From: Deroplatys truncata
Taxonomy: Eukaryota > Arthropoda > Insecta > Mantodea > Mantidae
Direction: 5' to 3'
Length of the DNA: 64,000 nucleotides
Assembly (NCBI GenBank): GCA_030765065.1
Contig: CM060990.1
Coordinates: 498,098,190 to 498,162,189, forward strand
The position numbers were made by a program, and so were the translations under genes. This document shows positions 1 to 12,557 of this stretch, piece by piece. A model generated the notes under the pieces. The model worked only from the letters and a program-made list of their open reading frames with translations, did not search any database and was not told where the DNA came from. The number at the start of each line of letters is the position of its first letter. Within the stretch, counting starts at the first letter, position 1.

Positions 1-1
1 A

Positions 2-1786
2 CTTCGTCGCTTCTCAGGTAAAGTGTCGCATTGTACTGTTTCTGGCCTTCAGGTTCCCAATGCCATCATAGTAGATCCGGCTGCCATCGCTAACACCCTA
101 GGATCTGCCTTTGAGGCGGTTTCCTGTTCAGACCATTATTCCGCCGATTTTCGCTGTATTAAGGACCGGCTGGATTCCGCACCATATACTTTTCGGTCTG
201 CTAACACTGAATGTTATAACGAACTTTTTACAATGAGGGAGCTGGAGCACGCTCTTCATTGCTCTAGGCACTCCGCTCCTGGGCCGGACGGCATTCATGT
301 ACTGCTGTTAAAGCACCTTTCTGCCGACAGTAAACGCTTTCTCTTACAGGTCTATAACCGTATTTGGCAAGACGGCATTTTTCCTTCCGTTTGGCGCGAA
401 GCCACCATTGTCCCTATTCTTAAGCCTGGGAAGGATCGCCAACTACCTTCCAGCTACCGCCCTATCTCCCTCACCAGTTGCATTTGCAAGGTGATGGAGC
501 GCATGATCAGCGGGCGCTTGACATGGTGGCTTGAGTCTCAGAAACTTCTAGCGAACGCTCAGTGCGGATTTCGTAGCTATCGCTCTATCGTCGACCATCT
601 CGTGTCCCTGTCGACGCATGTTATGAATGGATTTCTGAGAAAGTGTCAAACCGTGGCTGTGTTTTTTGACCTGGAGAAAGCTTATGACACATGTTGGAGG
701 GGGGTCATTTTACGTACACTTCACGCATGGAATATCCGCGGTCGTCTTCCCATATTTCTTCGGGAGTTCATGACGGACCGCGTGTTTCGTGTACGTGTGA
801 GCTCGGTTTTATCTCGTCGTTTTATTCAAGAGAACGGAGTACCGCAGGGCTCTGTACTCAGTGTCACACTTTTTGCGATTGCTATCAACCCCATTGTTGA
901 TTGTATTCCACCTGGCATGTCATCGTCCCTTTTTGTTGACGATTTTGCCATTTATTGCACTTCACGGGGGACCTGTCTACTCGAACGCCGTCTCCAGAGC
1001 TGTATCTACCGTCTCTACGCCTGGAGTAACGCCAACGGCTTTAATTTCTCCGCCGAGAAATCCGTCTGCATCAACTTCTGGCGCCGGAAATATTTCCCTC
1101 CGCCCTCTCTCCATCTAGGGCCAGGGATACTTCCCTTTGCAGACGAGGCGAAATTTTTGGGGTTGATCTTTGATAGAAAGTTGTGTTGGACTTCGCACAT
1201 TTCCTTTTTAAAAGCAAAGTTTGACGGTTCTCTTAATCTTTTACGTGTTTTAAGTGGCACATCCTGGGGAGCTGATCGGACCGTCCTTCTGCGTCTATAT
1301 CGCTCTTTGGTCCGATCCAAACTTGATTACGGGTGTATTGTCTTTTCATCGGCACGTCCATCTGTGTTACGTCGCTTGAATCCCATTCATCATCGTGGTA
1401 TTAGAGTCGCTACAGGGGCCTTTCCAACTAGCCCCGTGCCCAGTCTTTACGCTGAAGCTGCAGAGCCTCCGCTGTCCTCCAGGCGTGAGATACTCTTGTG
1501 TAGCTATGCCTGTCGACTCTCCAGGTTGCCTGACCACCCGTCCTTCGCGGCATTTTACGAGGATTCGCTTGACCGGCAATATTTAGTTAGCTCCTCTGCA
1601 TTGCTCCCTCCAGGGGTTAGACTTCGACTGCTACTTCGGCATTTGGACGTTACGCCAGCGCCGGCCCTTCCAAGGGGGGAACGCGTTTTCCTCCATGGTT
1701 GCGCGCTGAGGCCCTATGTCACCTTGGGTTATCGTCGATGCCGAAGAATGAGACCCCTTCTTCAGTCTTTAGATCAGCGTTTTTAG
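2..1786 (+). pseudogene. LINE copy 1 ORF2, linker and reverse transcriptase
   Basis: The frame is open from base 2, so the true start is upstream of the window. The product is an RNA-dependent DNA polymerase acting by target-primed reverse transcription. Visible motifs are SAPGPDGIH (finger region, about residue 85), YRPISLTSC, FFDLEKAYD with the first catalytic Asp (about residue 220), NGVPQGSVLS and FVDDFAIY carrying the catalytic Asp pair (about residue 305). The thumb-like stretch with GVRVATGAF-type sequence follows. The frame then leaves the family alignment near 1680-1700 and stops at 1784-1786, whereas the other copies continue into RNase H in another frame. This is therefore a frameshifted remnant, although the RT block itself reads through without a stop. 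Confidence 0.85.
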
Positions 1787-1856
1787 AACTTCAGTAGCAA
1801 TTCGGGGACTTTGATTTTATCTTTACTGATGGATCTAAGACTGATGCTGGAGTAGT

Positions 1857-2621
1857 ATGTGCCTTTTTTGTGGTGGAAATAGTTTTACCTTTCGTTTACC
1901 AGAGCAATGTTCGATTTTTACCGCCGAACTTTTTAGCATTTATCAGTCTCTTTTATACATTCAGCGGCACGACTTACGGCACTGTTTTATTTGTTCCGAC
2001 TCCCTGAGTGCTCTTCAAAGTATTAGCTCGCTGTACACTTACAACCTGCTCGTACAGCGCATTCATGACCTGCTCCACTCGCTTGGTGTCTCTGGCATCA
2101 GCGTCTCCTTCATGTGGATTCCAGGTCATGTGGGCATCTCAGGTAATGAGTCTGCCGACGCCGCTGCCAAATCGGCGATTTTATCACCCAGAAGTTTTAC
2201 CTCTGTTGTTCCCTCGTCAGATTTGTTTATTGTTTTACGTCGCCGCATCCTCTCGCTTTGGAGCGATGAGTGGACGGCCCTCCGGGGGAACAAGTTGCGG
2301 GAGGTTAAGCCTCTCCCGTTAGTCTGGGCTGCCTCTTCCCGTGCTTCTCGTCGGGAAGAGGTAATTTTAACACGCCTTCGTATCGGACATTGCATTTTTA
2401 GTCATAAGTATTTACTGAGTGGTGACCGTGCACCACTCTGTGGGCAGTGTGATGCGCCCTTAACGGTGCGTCACATTTTAGAAGAGTGTCAGGTTTTAGC
2501 TCCATTGCGCGTTCGTTTTGGTCTGCCAGTTGGCCTAGCCAACGTTTTGGCAGACGACGCGCGTATTGTAGAATGTGTTTTACGTTTTATTAGTGACAGT
2601 GATTTTAATCTGCGCATTTGA
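1857..2621 (+). pseudogene. LINE copy 1 ORF2, RNase H and C-terminal CCHC part
   Basis: This continues ORF2 in a different frame from the RT block. It shows the RNase H second and third acidic regions (TAELFSIYQS, ICSDSLSALQSI), the WIPGHVGISGNESADAAAK block typical of LINE and Ty-type RNases H, and a C-terminal CGQCDAPLTVRHILEEC motif (CX2CX7HX4C). The first RNase H motif (FTDGSKTDAG) is present just upstream at about 1818-1850, but in the other frame and after an in-frame TAG near 1794. RNase H would remove the RNA template during integration. The stop at 2619-2621 is at the same place as in the other copies, so the C-terminus is native. Confidence 0.8.
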
Positions 2622-2877
2622 TGCATTGAGCGTCCTTTAGCCTTGTTATTTTATTCTGTGTGTATAGGGGCTCTACTCCCCAGTGGACATACGGCGCTCA
2701 TGTCCCTCGCATTCTACAGTTTTTGACACGATTTACTCTTTTATTGCTTATGCTTTCAGTGTGTTAGTTTTTGCGATTGTTGTCTTGTTGATTTTAGCTT
2801 TTGGACATAGCGGGTTTGTGTCCCGTTTTTTAATTATGCGGTTATTTATCTTTTTGACTTTATATTTTATACATTGT

Positions 2878-2912
2878 AAGGGCGCTGATGACCTTAGTAG
2901 TTTAGCGCCCTT
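2878..2912 (+). other. LINE copy 1 3'-terminal hairpin
   Basis: AAGGGCGCT pairs with AGCGCCCTT around a loop containing GATGACCTTAG. It lies directly before the (TCA)n tail. The same hairpin is found in copies 2-4, which suggests the structure by which the LINE RT recognises its RNA. Confidence 0.7.
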
Positions 2913-2943
2913 AAACCGCATCTCATCATCATCATCAATTCCC

Positions 2944-3080
2944 CTGGTGCCAAACAGAATACTCTTGAAAATGCTATAAATTAGGGTTTTAAACACATAT
3001 ACTTGTAAAAAATCCTATTGATGCGGAATATTAATTACAATAATTACGAGAAAAAGAATCTATATATAGACCATTTGGAT
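2944..3080 (+). repeat. Direct repeat, left copy
   Basis: Starts GGTGCCAAACAGAATACTC. It is about 85-90% identical by eye to 4348-4490 in the same orientation, 1.4 kb away. No coding content or family is recognised. It begins only a few bases after the tail of LINE copy 1. Confidence 0.75.
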
Positions 3081-3217
3081 ATACTTAATTTAAGATAAAA
3101 GTTGCATAAGAACATTCAAATAGCAAAGTTTTAATACTCAGATAAATATAATATTTTCCAACATCGATTTTTCAGCAGGTGTGAATGAAGTATTCTTTTC
3201 TGACCATAAGGCTCTAT

Positions 3218-3441
3218 GTGCAGTTTTTCCGGAGGAAGATATAATGCAAAATCAAAAGCACTCATCTTAAAACGTCGTGTAACTATACCCACGGTATATA
3301 ATCCATTGAATTAAAAATACAGAATCGTTGTGCAGTTTTTCCGGAGGAAGAAATAATAAAAATCAAAATTATTGATTTTAAAAAGCCGTGCAGCTACACC
3401 CACAGTATATAATCCATTGCAGTAAAAATAGAGAATCATTT
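3218..3441 (+). repeat. Two-copy tandem repeat, ~113 bp unit
   Basis: Both units begin GTGCAGTTTTTCCGGAGGAAG and contain CCCACRGTATATAATCCATTG. The second unit starts at about 3331. No function is recognised. Confidence 0.75.
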
Positions 3442-4347
3442 AACATACATTTATTAACACACATGGCATAGCAATATTTTGTAATTACAATGTAACGATT
3501 CTGTTATATGCTATTCCTACCGAGGGGAGCCAAATGCTAGGGCCTACAGATGTTGCAACGTCCAGCCTAGGTGAAGACTGAAGTTCTGGAGACTCTGGAA
3601 TATGAAACCTTTGTTGGTAGTCCTTGCATAGCAACTACAAAACATATTTAGTCATCCTAAACAAGAAATGTCCCATTATTGCCTTCAAAGGATGGAGGAT
3701 GCAAAAAAGGTCTCAGGAAAGAGAAATGTGAGATACTTTCCAATTTCTCAACACTATATTGCGACGAGCTAAGCAGACAAGAGTTCGAAATTATACATAT
3801 TCGATACTAAACATGTATTAATTCGTGTTATATATTCAAGTTTAGAGTTTGTATTGCTAGACGAATATTGCTACATTTCATGAATTTTTCAATAAGGCTT
3901 CTCATCCATATATTCTGCAAGCTCACCAATGGTTAAGTCTGCAATGTCCTGTTGTTCAGTCTTATTAACGTCATGTGAAAATACCTTTTATTAACCTACT
4001 TCCGGATAGAAAATCCTGTAGAACGTTTAGACACCCTTAGAACAATTCCATGACTCGAATTACCCAAATTTCCTAAAGATACCGGAAGTCCGATTAGTAT
4101 AAAATAGGCGGATAAGATATTCGAATGGGAGACAGTTCTTGGCGTTGTCAGCAGGATTCCATGCCGGTCATCGCCAGAAAGAGCATCATCCCCGATATTG
4201 CTTAGCTTCGGCGTCACACTGCTTAACTCGAAGGTAAGAGTTAACCAAGGTTGCAATGTTTTCCACGTTAAGCTACTAATTGAACGGACGTGTGCTCTTT
4301 CTCACATCTATCATCTGAAACCACTGCCCCTACCAATGTCATAACGA
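3442..4347. other. AT-rich DNA, nothing recognised
   Basis: Short chance open frames only. No domain, promoter or repeat family could be supported on either strand. Confidence 0.6.
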
Positions 4348-4490
4348 GGGTGCCAAACAGAATACTCTTGAAAATGCTATAAATAAGGGTTTTAAACCCA
4401 TATACTTGGAAAACATCGTACTGTGGGGAATGTTAATTACAACAATTACGAGAAAAGGAACCTATATATATATTGGTTTGGCATTATTGG
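4348..4490 (+). repeat. Direct repeat, right copy
   Basis: Second copy of the repeat at 2944-3080, sharing GGTGCCAAACAGAATACTC and the following TATAAATAAGGGTTTTAAAC-like stretch. Diverged by a handful of substitutions and small indels. Confidence 0.75.
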
Positions 4491-5910
4491 TGCAGTGCGC
4501 CGACTTCTGAACTCATTTTCGCAGGAGGATGGTCCGACTCCGTACCTCTGTTTTTCGCCCTGCTACAAATATTATCCAGCATTATCTTTTTTAGAACCTT
4601 TTACTTGATTGCGTATCTCATCCCTACTTTATGTATTACAAGGCTAAGATATCTTTGAAATAATACTGGGTTATTTTTAACCACGCAGCGAATTCCTGTG
4701 ATTGATTATTGGATTTTTTCCAGAGTAGTATCCTTTGTCGAAGAGAACATCACGCTATCTAGGAGGGTCTCAGGAAACTTCAATTCTACCAGTCCTTCAG
4801 AAATTATCTAGAGCTGTTCCAACAAGTATTCCCGCGATGTCTATATGAAGTACTTTACTGAGATGTGGAAACATATTACAAGTACCCTGGCTGAGGAGTT
4901 CCATGGTTTTCCCAGTCTCTAAAGGTGAATATCGGGGTAAAAGTCTAGAGATGGTCCATGGCTTTCAGATACCAACAATATAATTAGCGGTGACGTATTA
5001 GATTCCATTCCCTTTTATAATGGAAGCAGTCATCATAACATTACATTTCAAAAGAACAGGTTTACTTCTGAGTACCACGCTTTATTTTCTTTCGTTATGG
5101 TTGTAGTTCAAAATAATATTCTAAACGTTTGCTCGTATTGTTTTGTTTATTCTACCGTTGTATTTACTGCTTTGCGTTCACATAATTGGTTTAAATAAAA
5201 AACCCAACTTTGAAAATAATAAAAACTAGATCATTTGCTAAGTGTGGCTTATACAGTTTGCAGATTGACGTATCTTACTGTCTCACCTCGGAACTATTAA
5301 TTAGCTGAAACTATTTATTTGCATATATTAATCAACTTGATCGACTTAAGTGCATAGATCAATAAGAAGTTAAATGAACAATAGATATGTGAAATGCCAT
5401 TCGGGTAGCGAAAATCGTGTGATCATTACAGATAATTTTTTCATAGGTTTGCAAACAGCGCGTTCATTATTTGCTGAATTATCGTAGTCCTCTATACTCA
5501 TTTATAATTAAGGTTGTTTTGCGAATGTCTTACAAAACATTCCCTCGAAAACCAGGAGTACATTCTTGCCGAATATGTAACAGGCTCAATTTTATTCTAA
5601 AATTAAGACAGCAAGCACTACTGCCGAACAGTTTTCCATGAGAACTCAACTAACACTGCACAATCGAAAAGTCCAAAAAGAACTTCACTTACTCAATAAC
5701 AGCATGCAATCATCACAGTTGCATTCTAGTGAAACAAACTGTATTTCAATGGGCCTATAGTAAGTAGTTTTCTTCCCAATTCTGACTCATTATAATATAT
5801 TGCCAATATACAACTTTAATATAGATCATAATTCCACACTAGAAAAAAATTCAAATAAATTTTCCAAACATTCTACACGTTCATGTAGGTGATACTGACG
5901 AAAGTTCCAC
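4491..5910. other. AT-rich DNA, nothing recognised
   Basis: No gene, RNA or repeat was recognised. The open frames are short and lack family motifs. Confidence 0.6.
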
Positions 5911-5914
5911 ATGT

Positions 5915-6223
5915 ATGTGGCTCGAACGTGTAACTTCTAGGGGTTGGAACGAAATTTGTTCTTGTGTTTTCAAAGTTTTGAAAATCCATATAACACCTAA
6001 GAAACAAATCCAAATACGCTGTGATAGCTGTGAGGGTCAAAACCAGAACTATGTGATACAGATGTATTTCTTTTCCTTCTTTTTTCTTTCCTTTTTGTCG
6101 TTTTTGTGCAAAAGACACCTACTATTCCAAACAACATATTTTTTTACTAAAGGGCACACTAAAGTTTTTGCCTATGACCAGGACTCTGGAGTGATAGAAA
6201 ATAGGAAATCAAACTGCCAATAA
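5915..6223 (+). pseudogene. Relic of a transposon-like protein with a GQNxN motif
   Basis: The 102-codon frame contains DSCEGQNQNYVIQMYFF at about residues 37-53 and TKGHTKVFAYDQDSGVIEN near the C-terminus. These match the D-x-C-x-GQNxN and GHT...D.DFG.IE blocks of a multi-copy invertebrate protein family that I associate with mobile elements, and of which a longer relic lies at 48187-49975 (there DGCTGENRNH and RSHSFLP...DFDVIKR). The spacing of the two blocks is right for the family. No start, upstream domain or C-terminus was found, so it is a decayed fragment. The family's biochemical role is not known to me, although conserved acidic residues make a nuclease or transposase fold plausible. 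Confidence 0.5.
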
Positions 6224-6929
6224 TGGTACTATAGGAAGTTTAAGATACTGTAAAGGGTGCTAGAGTAAAGAGAACAATATTTAATAATAAAGGTAATTGC
6301 AATGGGAAAAGAAGACATTTTCTACTTTGGTGTTGTAGCAGATTCTTACTACAAGCAATAAAATTACAAATAAATTACAAATGAAGATTGAAGGGTCAAT
6401 TGGTGTTATTCTGAAACCAAAAATGACTTGAGATCAAAATAATTGTTTCTAATGTACAAAAAAAATATAAACTTAACTAAACAATAAACATTTAGTTCAA
6501 ATGAGTCACTGAAAGTTTTTCCCATTTTCCTTCGAATTTTACTTCAGTGATCATATCCTTTTTCCTCGTCCACTTTTAATTTCTCTAATTAAACTTAAAT
6601 ATTTTGAAAGCAATATCGCTTTTCAATACTCATAGAAGTTTTCTTGTGAAAACTATTAGTATCAGAACAAAGCAAACAAATTATTAACAAATCTACAAAC
6701 ATTTTGGGGTAACAGACCTGTATAATCTACTATTTGAATCATAATCAAGCAGTTGCAGAATTCTTATGCACGTATCCTCAACGATATTTCGATGCATGTT
6801 TTTCTTTCTTTCTCTCTTTTATTTTCTGTTAGTATCACGACAGTTATGCATGCTATTTTTTAAACATCCTTGATTATATTTAGAACATGTATACGTTGCA
6901 TAAATTAAATTAAACTAGTTTTAATTATG
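6224..6929. other. AT-rich DNA, nothing recognised
   Basis: No supportable feature. Confidence 0.6.
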
Positions 6930-7193
6930 GACCCTCTTTAACTTTTATGGTCCTTAGCGTCACATTGTATATTGGGCGTGAAAGCCTGGAAAGTTTGCTC
7001 AGAGGCCCCTTTATCAGGCTTGAGGTTCTTTTACGTGCCGTGAATCTATGCCACGGGACCACTGGCTTTACTTTCCTTCCGAAGGAAGCCGCTAAGGATT
7101 ATTACGTCCGAAAGAATCCATTGTCCTCCGTCGGGTTTGAACCCGCCACCTCGGGAACCAGAGGGTAGCGTGGTACCCCTAGTCCACGGAGGA
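6930..7193 (-). mobile_element. tRNA-derived SINE (family 1), antisense copy
   Basis: Read on the minus strand from 7193, the head looks like a tRNA. TCCTCCG and CGGAGGA would form a 7-bp acceptor stem (7124-7193), an A-box-like TGGACTAGGGG follows the 5' arm, and GGTTCAAACCC matches the RNA polymerase III B box. The body then contains ACGTAAAAGAACCTCAAGCC and TTTCACGCCCAATATA, shared with the plus-strand copy at 8432-8690. The short open frame on the plus strand here is the complement of the SINE and not a gene. Confidence 0.75.
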
Positions 7194-7199
7194 CGACAT

Positions 7200-8431
7200 C
7201 CACTGCATTTTTAACTATCAACAATAACTCAGAAATCAAGGGCTATATTTGGCATAAACATTTCTGAAATATTTTGCCAATTAATTAAAAAATTCAGATT
7301 TGAAACACACAATGTTTTTCAAATTTCCAGCCTTGTTCAAAAATAAGTCTAAGATGCTTAACCATAAGTAACTGCTTAGAATTGCACCAAGTTATTTTGC
7401 TAATGCATGCTTCTTGTATTTCTTTTATATGCACTGCGTTACTTAAGTCTGTTGTACAATCTATGTGGAATGGGGAGGATATCAAAAACTTTATAGTTAC
7501 CAGAAGTTGTGTAAAACAGAACTGATGACTTCATAATTATCAGATGAGAAGAAATCGTCTGAATATGCTTCGTTACACTTAATAGCAACAAACATTTTAA
7601 GACAAAAGAAAGAAATGCCTAACACTGACTGGCAAAACTGTGGAATATGGCTTATCGGTTTCCAGTTTTTATTAAGTTAATGCTTTTGTGGCAGGAGTTT
7701 GAATTATAACATGTGGCTGATCGCTCAAGAGGTTTACCACAGGTGTGGATATGTAAATTCTCGAAAACTACGACCTATTATTCTTGATTATACTTCTAAT
7801 TCTATTTACAATGCGAAATCCGACGATTAATTCCAAGGCAATGCATCTCTTATAAAATATCACCTAGTTTTAATTCACCTATGCGTACCTTGAAATGTCT
7901 TTTTTATGCATTTAACAATATGGTTAGAGGCACTAAGTAACAATAATTTTCCGTGAGACTTTTCCTGTCTCCTCTGCGCTACAGCTCGTTGGAGGTCTAG
8001 GTTCCAATACCATACTTTGTAAAATGGACACAAGGGAGCCGATCTCTTAAATAAGTCATTAGATATGGAATAGATGTTATACCTTGTGAAGCTGAAGTCA
8101 CAGTCGATCCCCCATACATTATGGCGTTTTGGTTTAGATACATCCAGTATTTTTAGAATTTAGCAATAAGGTTGTGTAGCCTTGTTGTATGAACTTCATT
8201 TTTCAGATACACCGTGTGTCAACATTGTTTAAGTTAGTCTTATGCTTAAAATTAAAGACGCCACTAAATATTAAATGTGCCATTACTTGAAGTGCGATGA
8301 GGCGGACAATACAGATGACACATTAAAGGCGTAATCACAAAACATGCTGAGTGCATTAAAAGGAAACCTGAGCACTCTGAATTTTAAGTATGTATGTGCT
8401 CAGCGCACGTTCCCCTCTAGTCTTAGGGTCC
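7200..8431. other. AT-rich DNA, nothing recognised
   Basis: Lies between two SINEs of one family in opposite orientation. No gene or RNA was recognised. Confidence 0.6.
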
Positions 8432-8690
8432 TCCTCCATGTTCTAGGGTAACATGGCAGTCTCTAGTTCCCAAGGTTGCATGTTCAAATTCGGCGGAGGG
8501 CGATGGACGTTTTCGGGCGTAGCATGGCTTCCTTCGGAAGGGAAGTAAAGCTGGTGGTCCCGAGTTGCAGATTTAAGGTACGTAAAAGAACCTCAAGCCT
8601 GATAATGAGGCCTATGCGCGAAAATTTCGGCCCTTCACGCCCAATATAGAATTGGACGCTAAGAACCACAGCAGGTTAAGAGCGACCAAT
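8432..8690 (+). mobile_element. tRNA-derived SINE (family 1), sense copy
   Basis: The head (8432-8499) has a degenerate tRNA form with TCCTCC...GGAGG ends and a decayed B box (GTTCAAATTC). The body matches the complement of 6930-7193: AAGTAAAGCTGGTGGTCCCG, GGTACGTAAAAGAACCTC, CTTCACGCCCAATATAG. The two copies differ by roughly 15-20% by eye, so they are old and independent insertions. Confidence 0.75.
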
Positions 8691-11130
8691 TAAAAAACTA
8701 TAGTTTTAGAATCACAACCTAAGTCAGCGTCCTTTGAAATTGACAACAACAGCCCAACACCCAAAGAAATGGGCATATAACAGGGATTATTGAAGAGCAG
8801 GTTTCAGTTCAAGAAGTCACCTTTATTCCTGTCAAACTTATGTAGTGTAAAACATCCAGGCAGAGTGTCCAATGTCTTCTCCAAGATTAATCTCAATGAT
8901 TCTTCCCCAATAACATTTTACCTTAAATCCACTTATTCTTTTAATAAAGAATAGTTTCCGTGTGACACAATCACAAGATGATGGCGTTCCTGGCTAATCC
9001 ACATTCAACATACATAGCGAGTGCTGAGCATAGGGAAACGCAGTGAAGCTGTCGGAACAAAAAGCATTTCGATTCAATTTTTAATATAGTGTATGTTTTC
9101 TTACATCCAGACGTAATTTGAGTATTTTTACAACAGTTAGTAATCCTTACAGTCCCGCTGACTAACAGGTTTCACAAGGAAAAACACGTTAGTGAGAAGG
9201 CAATAAGTAGCTTTAAATGCAACCCTTTTGTGTCCGTACGTTTTTGAGACCATAAATGTCCAGACATGGAGTTCTGGATTATGACGACAACGATGATGAA
9301 CCTTGCATCGATTTACAAATTTGAGATATTTTGGTATCATTCGTGTTAAATGAGATGGAGTTTAGTTCGCCATGTTCTATGTTTTACAGCTGAGAACTAT
9401 GCAATAAGCAGTTTTCAGGAAAGCAAGGAAGTGTAATTAATTGTCACATTTTGAGAGTTCTGTAATCATATCTTTTCGAAAAGGTAAATGTTAAACTTAG
9501 CGTGGTATACATTTCCAATTGTACAACCTCAGAGTTTGCCTTTTTCCTCATCTATTATATACAAGAGTGATAATTATATATAAAAAGCGCTGTGATAGTG
9601 AACCCTGTTCAGGTTTGTATTATAACGCAATTGTGTTGCTGTTGTTGTTGTTGTTGTACACATTTAGAACTGTAATACGGTTTACGTTCTTCAGGCTTCC
9701 AGTTCTTCAGTTTAATTTTGTTAGCTACACCGTCACTTTCTAAAGCAACACACAGACACCGATTATCTAAACTTAGGTTACTTTTAAACTTAGCTTACGG
9801 TGGACTGTTTTCGTACGCGTAAAAGTTAGAGGTTCATCAGAAACCGCTTAGTAATCTAGTCAAACATTATATAAAAGAGTATATAACGTGTGTACTTTGT
9901 ATAGGTATGTTTCAAGTGGCACAGTGTTTGTAGGACGTCCGCGCCCTCAAAAATTGCTTAAATAGCACATAACAGTAACAGTGGTATCACATATTTAAAG
10001 TTCTGGTTACAGATAAATATAAGGAAATTTTGAGGAACAGAGTTACTAATGCAATTTCTTTTCTTCAATGGGGACTCCCGGACACAATTACACTGATGAT
10101 CACATTGCTACAACAGCACAAGTAGGAGCCAGCGAGATACAAGAGAAAGAGAAGCCTAAAATAAACTGGTGATGTAGAAACCTTATATTATGTATAGAGA
10201 GAACTCTTCTACCATAAAGGAAAGTACAGGTGGTCAGGATAATAAGTAATGTTTCTCTGATCAAAAATCCAAAGTAATGGCTGCATAAAATAGGCTAAAG
10301 ATCTAAGCATATTGCTTAGAACAGGGAGTATCCATGGTTTAAAGAAAAATTAGTTGGGATTCCAGAGAAGAACTGTAGGATGCTCCAAATTGCGATACCT
10401 GTAGCTATGGATAATATAGATACTGATGGGCTTAAGGAATGTTGTAAGATAAATTTTCGTAAAACTAAGCGGAGATAAGTGACTGAGTAAGGTGGCTCGG
10501 GGATAAGCCTCTTCACACAAAGAGACCAAAGGGAGGAAAAAAAATATGTATGCTATAAAGGACGAAATGTACATACGGAACAAGCTACACCGCCCTCCCA
10601 CTGGAGTGAATTTTAAGAGAGATACTGGTAGCTGGACGAGGCGAACATGCGTTTTTAAATAAGGATAAAGGAAGACACAGTGTGTCCAATAATACCAGTA
10701 CTGATCACCAGAGCGAGGAATTTTGTTCCAAAACGTATAAACCGAGTAGTGTGTGACGTGATCGAGACGAGAGGGTTGTCCTACACATAGACAGTGGTGC
10801 TCCCTCTGTGAAGGTTGTGTATTTACAACAGCAAGTTACGGAATAGTTTAAAACTTCATTGTGATCTGAATATAATATTATGTAAGTTGTATTTGTATAT
10901 TATAAAAAAAATATAAAGCCATATTATAGATTTATGTGTGTAAAACAGGCTTTTTTTGCAGTACTGCTTATTTAATTTACACTCTATTTATACTTTTAAC
11001 GTATGTTTTAAGTAAAATACGTTCTGAATATAAGTTTGTCTCATTCAGATTATCGATAGACTTTAATTTATAGTGTAGATTTATCCCTTTCGCATTTTAA
11101 TCTCTATTCCGTTCTGTTTGTTTGCAAGTT
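8691..11130. other. AT-rich DNA; (TTG)n microsatellite at about 9640-9656
   Basis: Apart from a short GTTGTTGTT run there is nothing that could be assigned. The open frames (for example on the minus strand at 10.3-10.6 kb) lack recognisable motifs and overlap one another in several frames. Confidence 0.6.
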
Positions 11131-11139
11131 ACCTTTCAA

Positions 11140-12557
11140 AAGAATGCCTTCTACAAGACGTACAGCCGAAATGTTTGTATTACAATATGGGTAATACTAT
11201 TGTAGTATATGACATGGAAATATATTTTGTAAGGTCTGTAAAGTAAAACTGAAAGATAGAAAACGCAATGTTATAAAAATACATTGTGACAGTAGAAAAA
11301 ATATGGAATATTTGGAGTTATTCTGTGCTGCAAGAACTTTGGACGCAGATGTTAACGACAAGTCACAATTTTAGTAATTTGTGCGGAATGATGATTTGTG
11401 CAAACATATCCTTTAAGAAACCAGTAAATTAACATTTTAAGAATTTAACTGAGAAATATACAAATAGTTAAGTTCCACGAGAGACTACAGTGCGTGGGCA
11501 TTATCTACAATGTTACTACGACAAAACTTTGTGTACCATACGTAATGTTGTGGGCAACAACAACAAATGGGTGTCCATAGACGAGAACACGGATACTGAT
11601 GGAAGATATGTCGCACAAGTGGTTTAAACAATGTCACGCGATGGACCCGAACAACAGTTTCTTCTAACATGTGAGGTGTTAGAGAAACTCAACTACGCAT
11701 CGATTGTTCAACTTTTTTGAGAGTTCTATATCTCTCTTATGCAAAAAACAGGGCAATGTATAATTTTTCATCACTGACGGTGTATTTTACATGCTAAAAC
11801 CTGGTAAACAGCTGAAGAACCTCTATCCAAACATTAATAGTTTTACTTCTTTACCTCACCCTTTGCACAGGGTTGCAGAAGAACTTCGTGCTAATTTTAG
11901 TGGTGCTGACTATTTTATATCGAATGTTAATATTCCCTAAAGCTCCATATAGAGTGCCTAAACTTAAGGAAATTGCACCTGAAACCCAATGCCTCCACAA
12001 CCAATTGTTACGCGATAGTGTATTTGGTTGGATGCTTGTTTCTATTATGTCAAATATTATGAGCATATAGTTAAAGTCGTTAGTCTTTTTTGACAGTTCA
12101 AGTTCCTCTCCTATTAAAGCTGTAGCCACTTGTTTCAGAACAAATTTACCAAAACTTTATACTTATTTCACACAATTTCAATATCTTACCACAAACAATT
12201 AGTATCCGGGAAAGTCTGGCTGCAAAATGTCTGATGCTCTCGACAGGAGTCTTTGAAAGAGTCTGGGCGGCCCATGGGACTATTTCTGATCACATAAAAC
12301 AAAAAATAAAGAGCGTCATTAAGAGAAATCCTGGCTTTACTGAAATGTGTGAAATCCAAGATATTTTAAATCCCCGCAACAAAGGCAAAAATTAGGTTAA
12401 ATAGAATACTTTAAATTTGCCCCTATAGCGTCGTGTGGCGTAGAGAGAACATTTTCTCACTTTAAACAGGTTTTAAGTGACAATCGGAAATCATATGCTT
12501 TTCATAACCTCAGAATGCATATTTTTGTTAGCCGCAACAGGATTGGTTTTGTGAAAT
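11140..12557 (+). pseudogene. hAT transposase relic (family with N-terminal zinc finger)
   Basis: Read across frames, this stretch keeps the order of a hAT transposase. First comes a zinc-finger-like FCKVCKVKLKDRKRNV...H block at about 11228-11310. The core follows: WVSIDENTDTDGRYVAQVV at about 11565 holds the first acidic region, and LLTCEVLEKLNYASI lies at about 11660. HRVAEELRANFSGADYFISN is at about 11865, and PPQPIVTR at about 11990. The C-terminal dimerisation region (FKFAPIASCGVERTFSHFKQ, then LSDNRKSYAFHNL) lies at about 12410-12530. Many stops and frameshifts separate the blocks. The protein would have cut and joined DNA ends as a dimer. It belongs to a different hAT branch from the one at 15.6-17.6 kb. 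No terminal inverted repeats were found. Confidence 0.75.

Larger units (their letters stand above)
1..2938 (+). mobile_element. LINE copy 1, 3' part (RNase H-bearing non-LTR retrotransposon)
   Basis: The window opens inside ORF2 of a non-LTR retrotransposon. Copies 2, 3 and 4 in this window share more than 90% of its sequence by eye. The part seen holds the endonuclease-RT linker, the reverse transcriptase, RNase H, a C-terminal CCHC motif, a 3'UTR, the terminal hairpin and a (TCA)n tail ending near 2938. An RNase H domain plus a CX2CX7HX4C motif fits the I/Nimb-like side of the Jockey-group LINEs, but the clade is an inference. ORF2 is broken by at least one frameshift and one stop between RT and RNase H, so this copy is dead. 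Its 5' half lies outside the window. Confidence 0.9.

Noticed and set aside
6947-7168. 73-codon protein ending VGFEPATSGTRG
   Set aside because: It is the complement of a tRNA-derived SINE, and that ending comes from the B box.
10316-10601. Hydrophobic minus-strand open frames
   Set aside because: Two overlapping frames of similar length with no family motif or start context.
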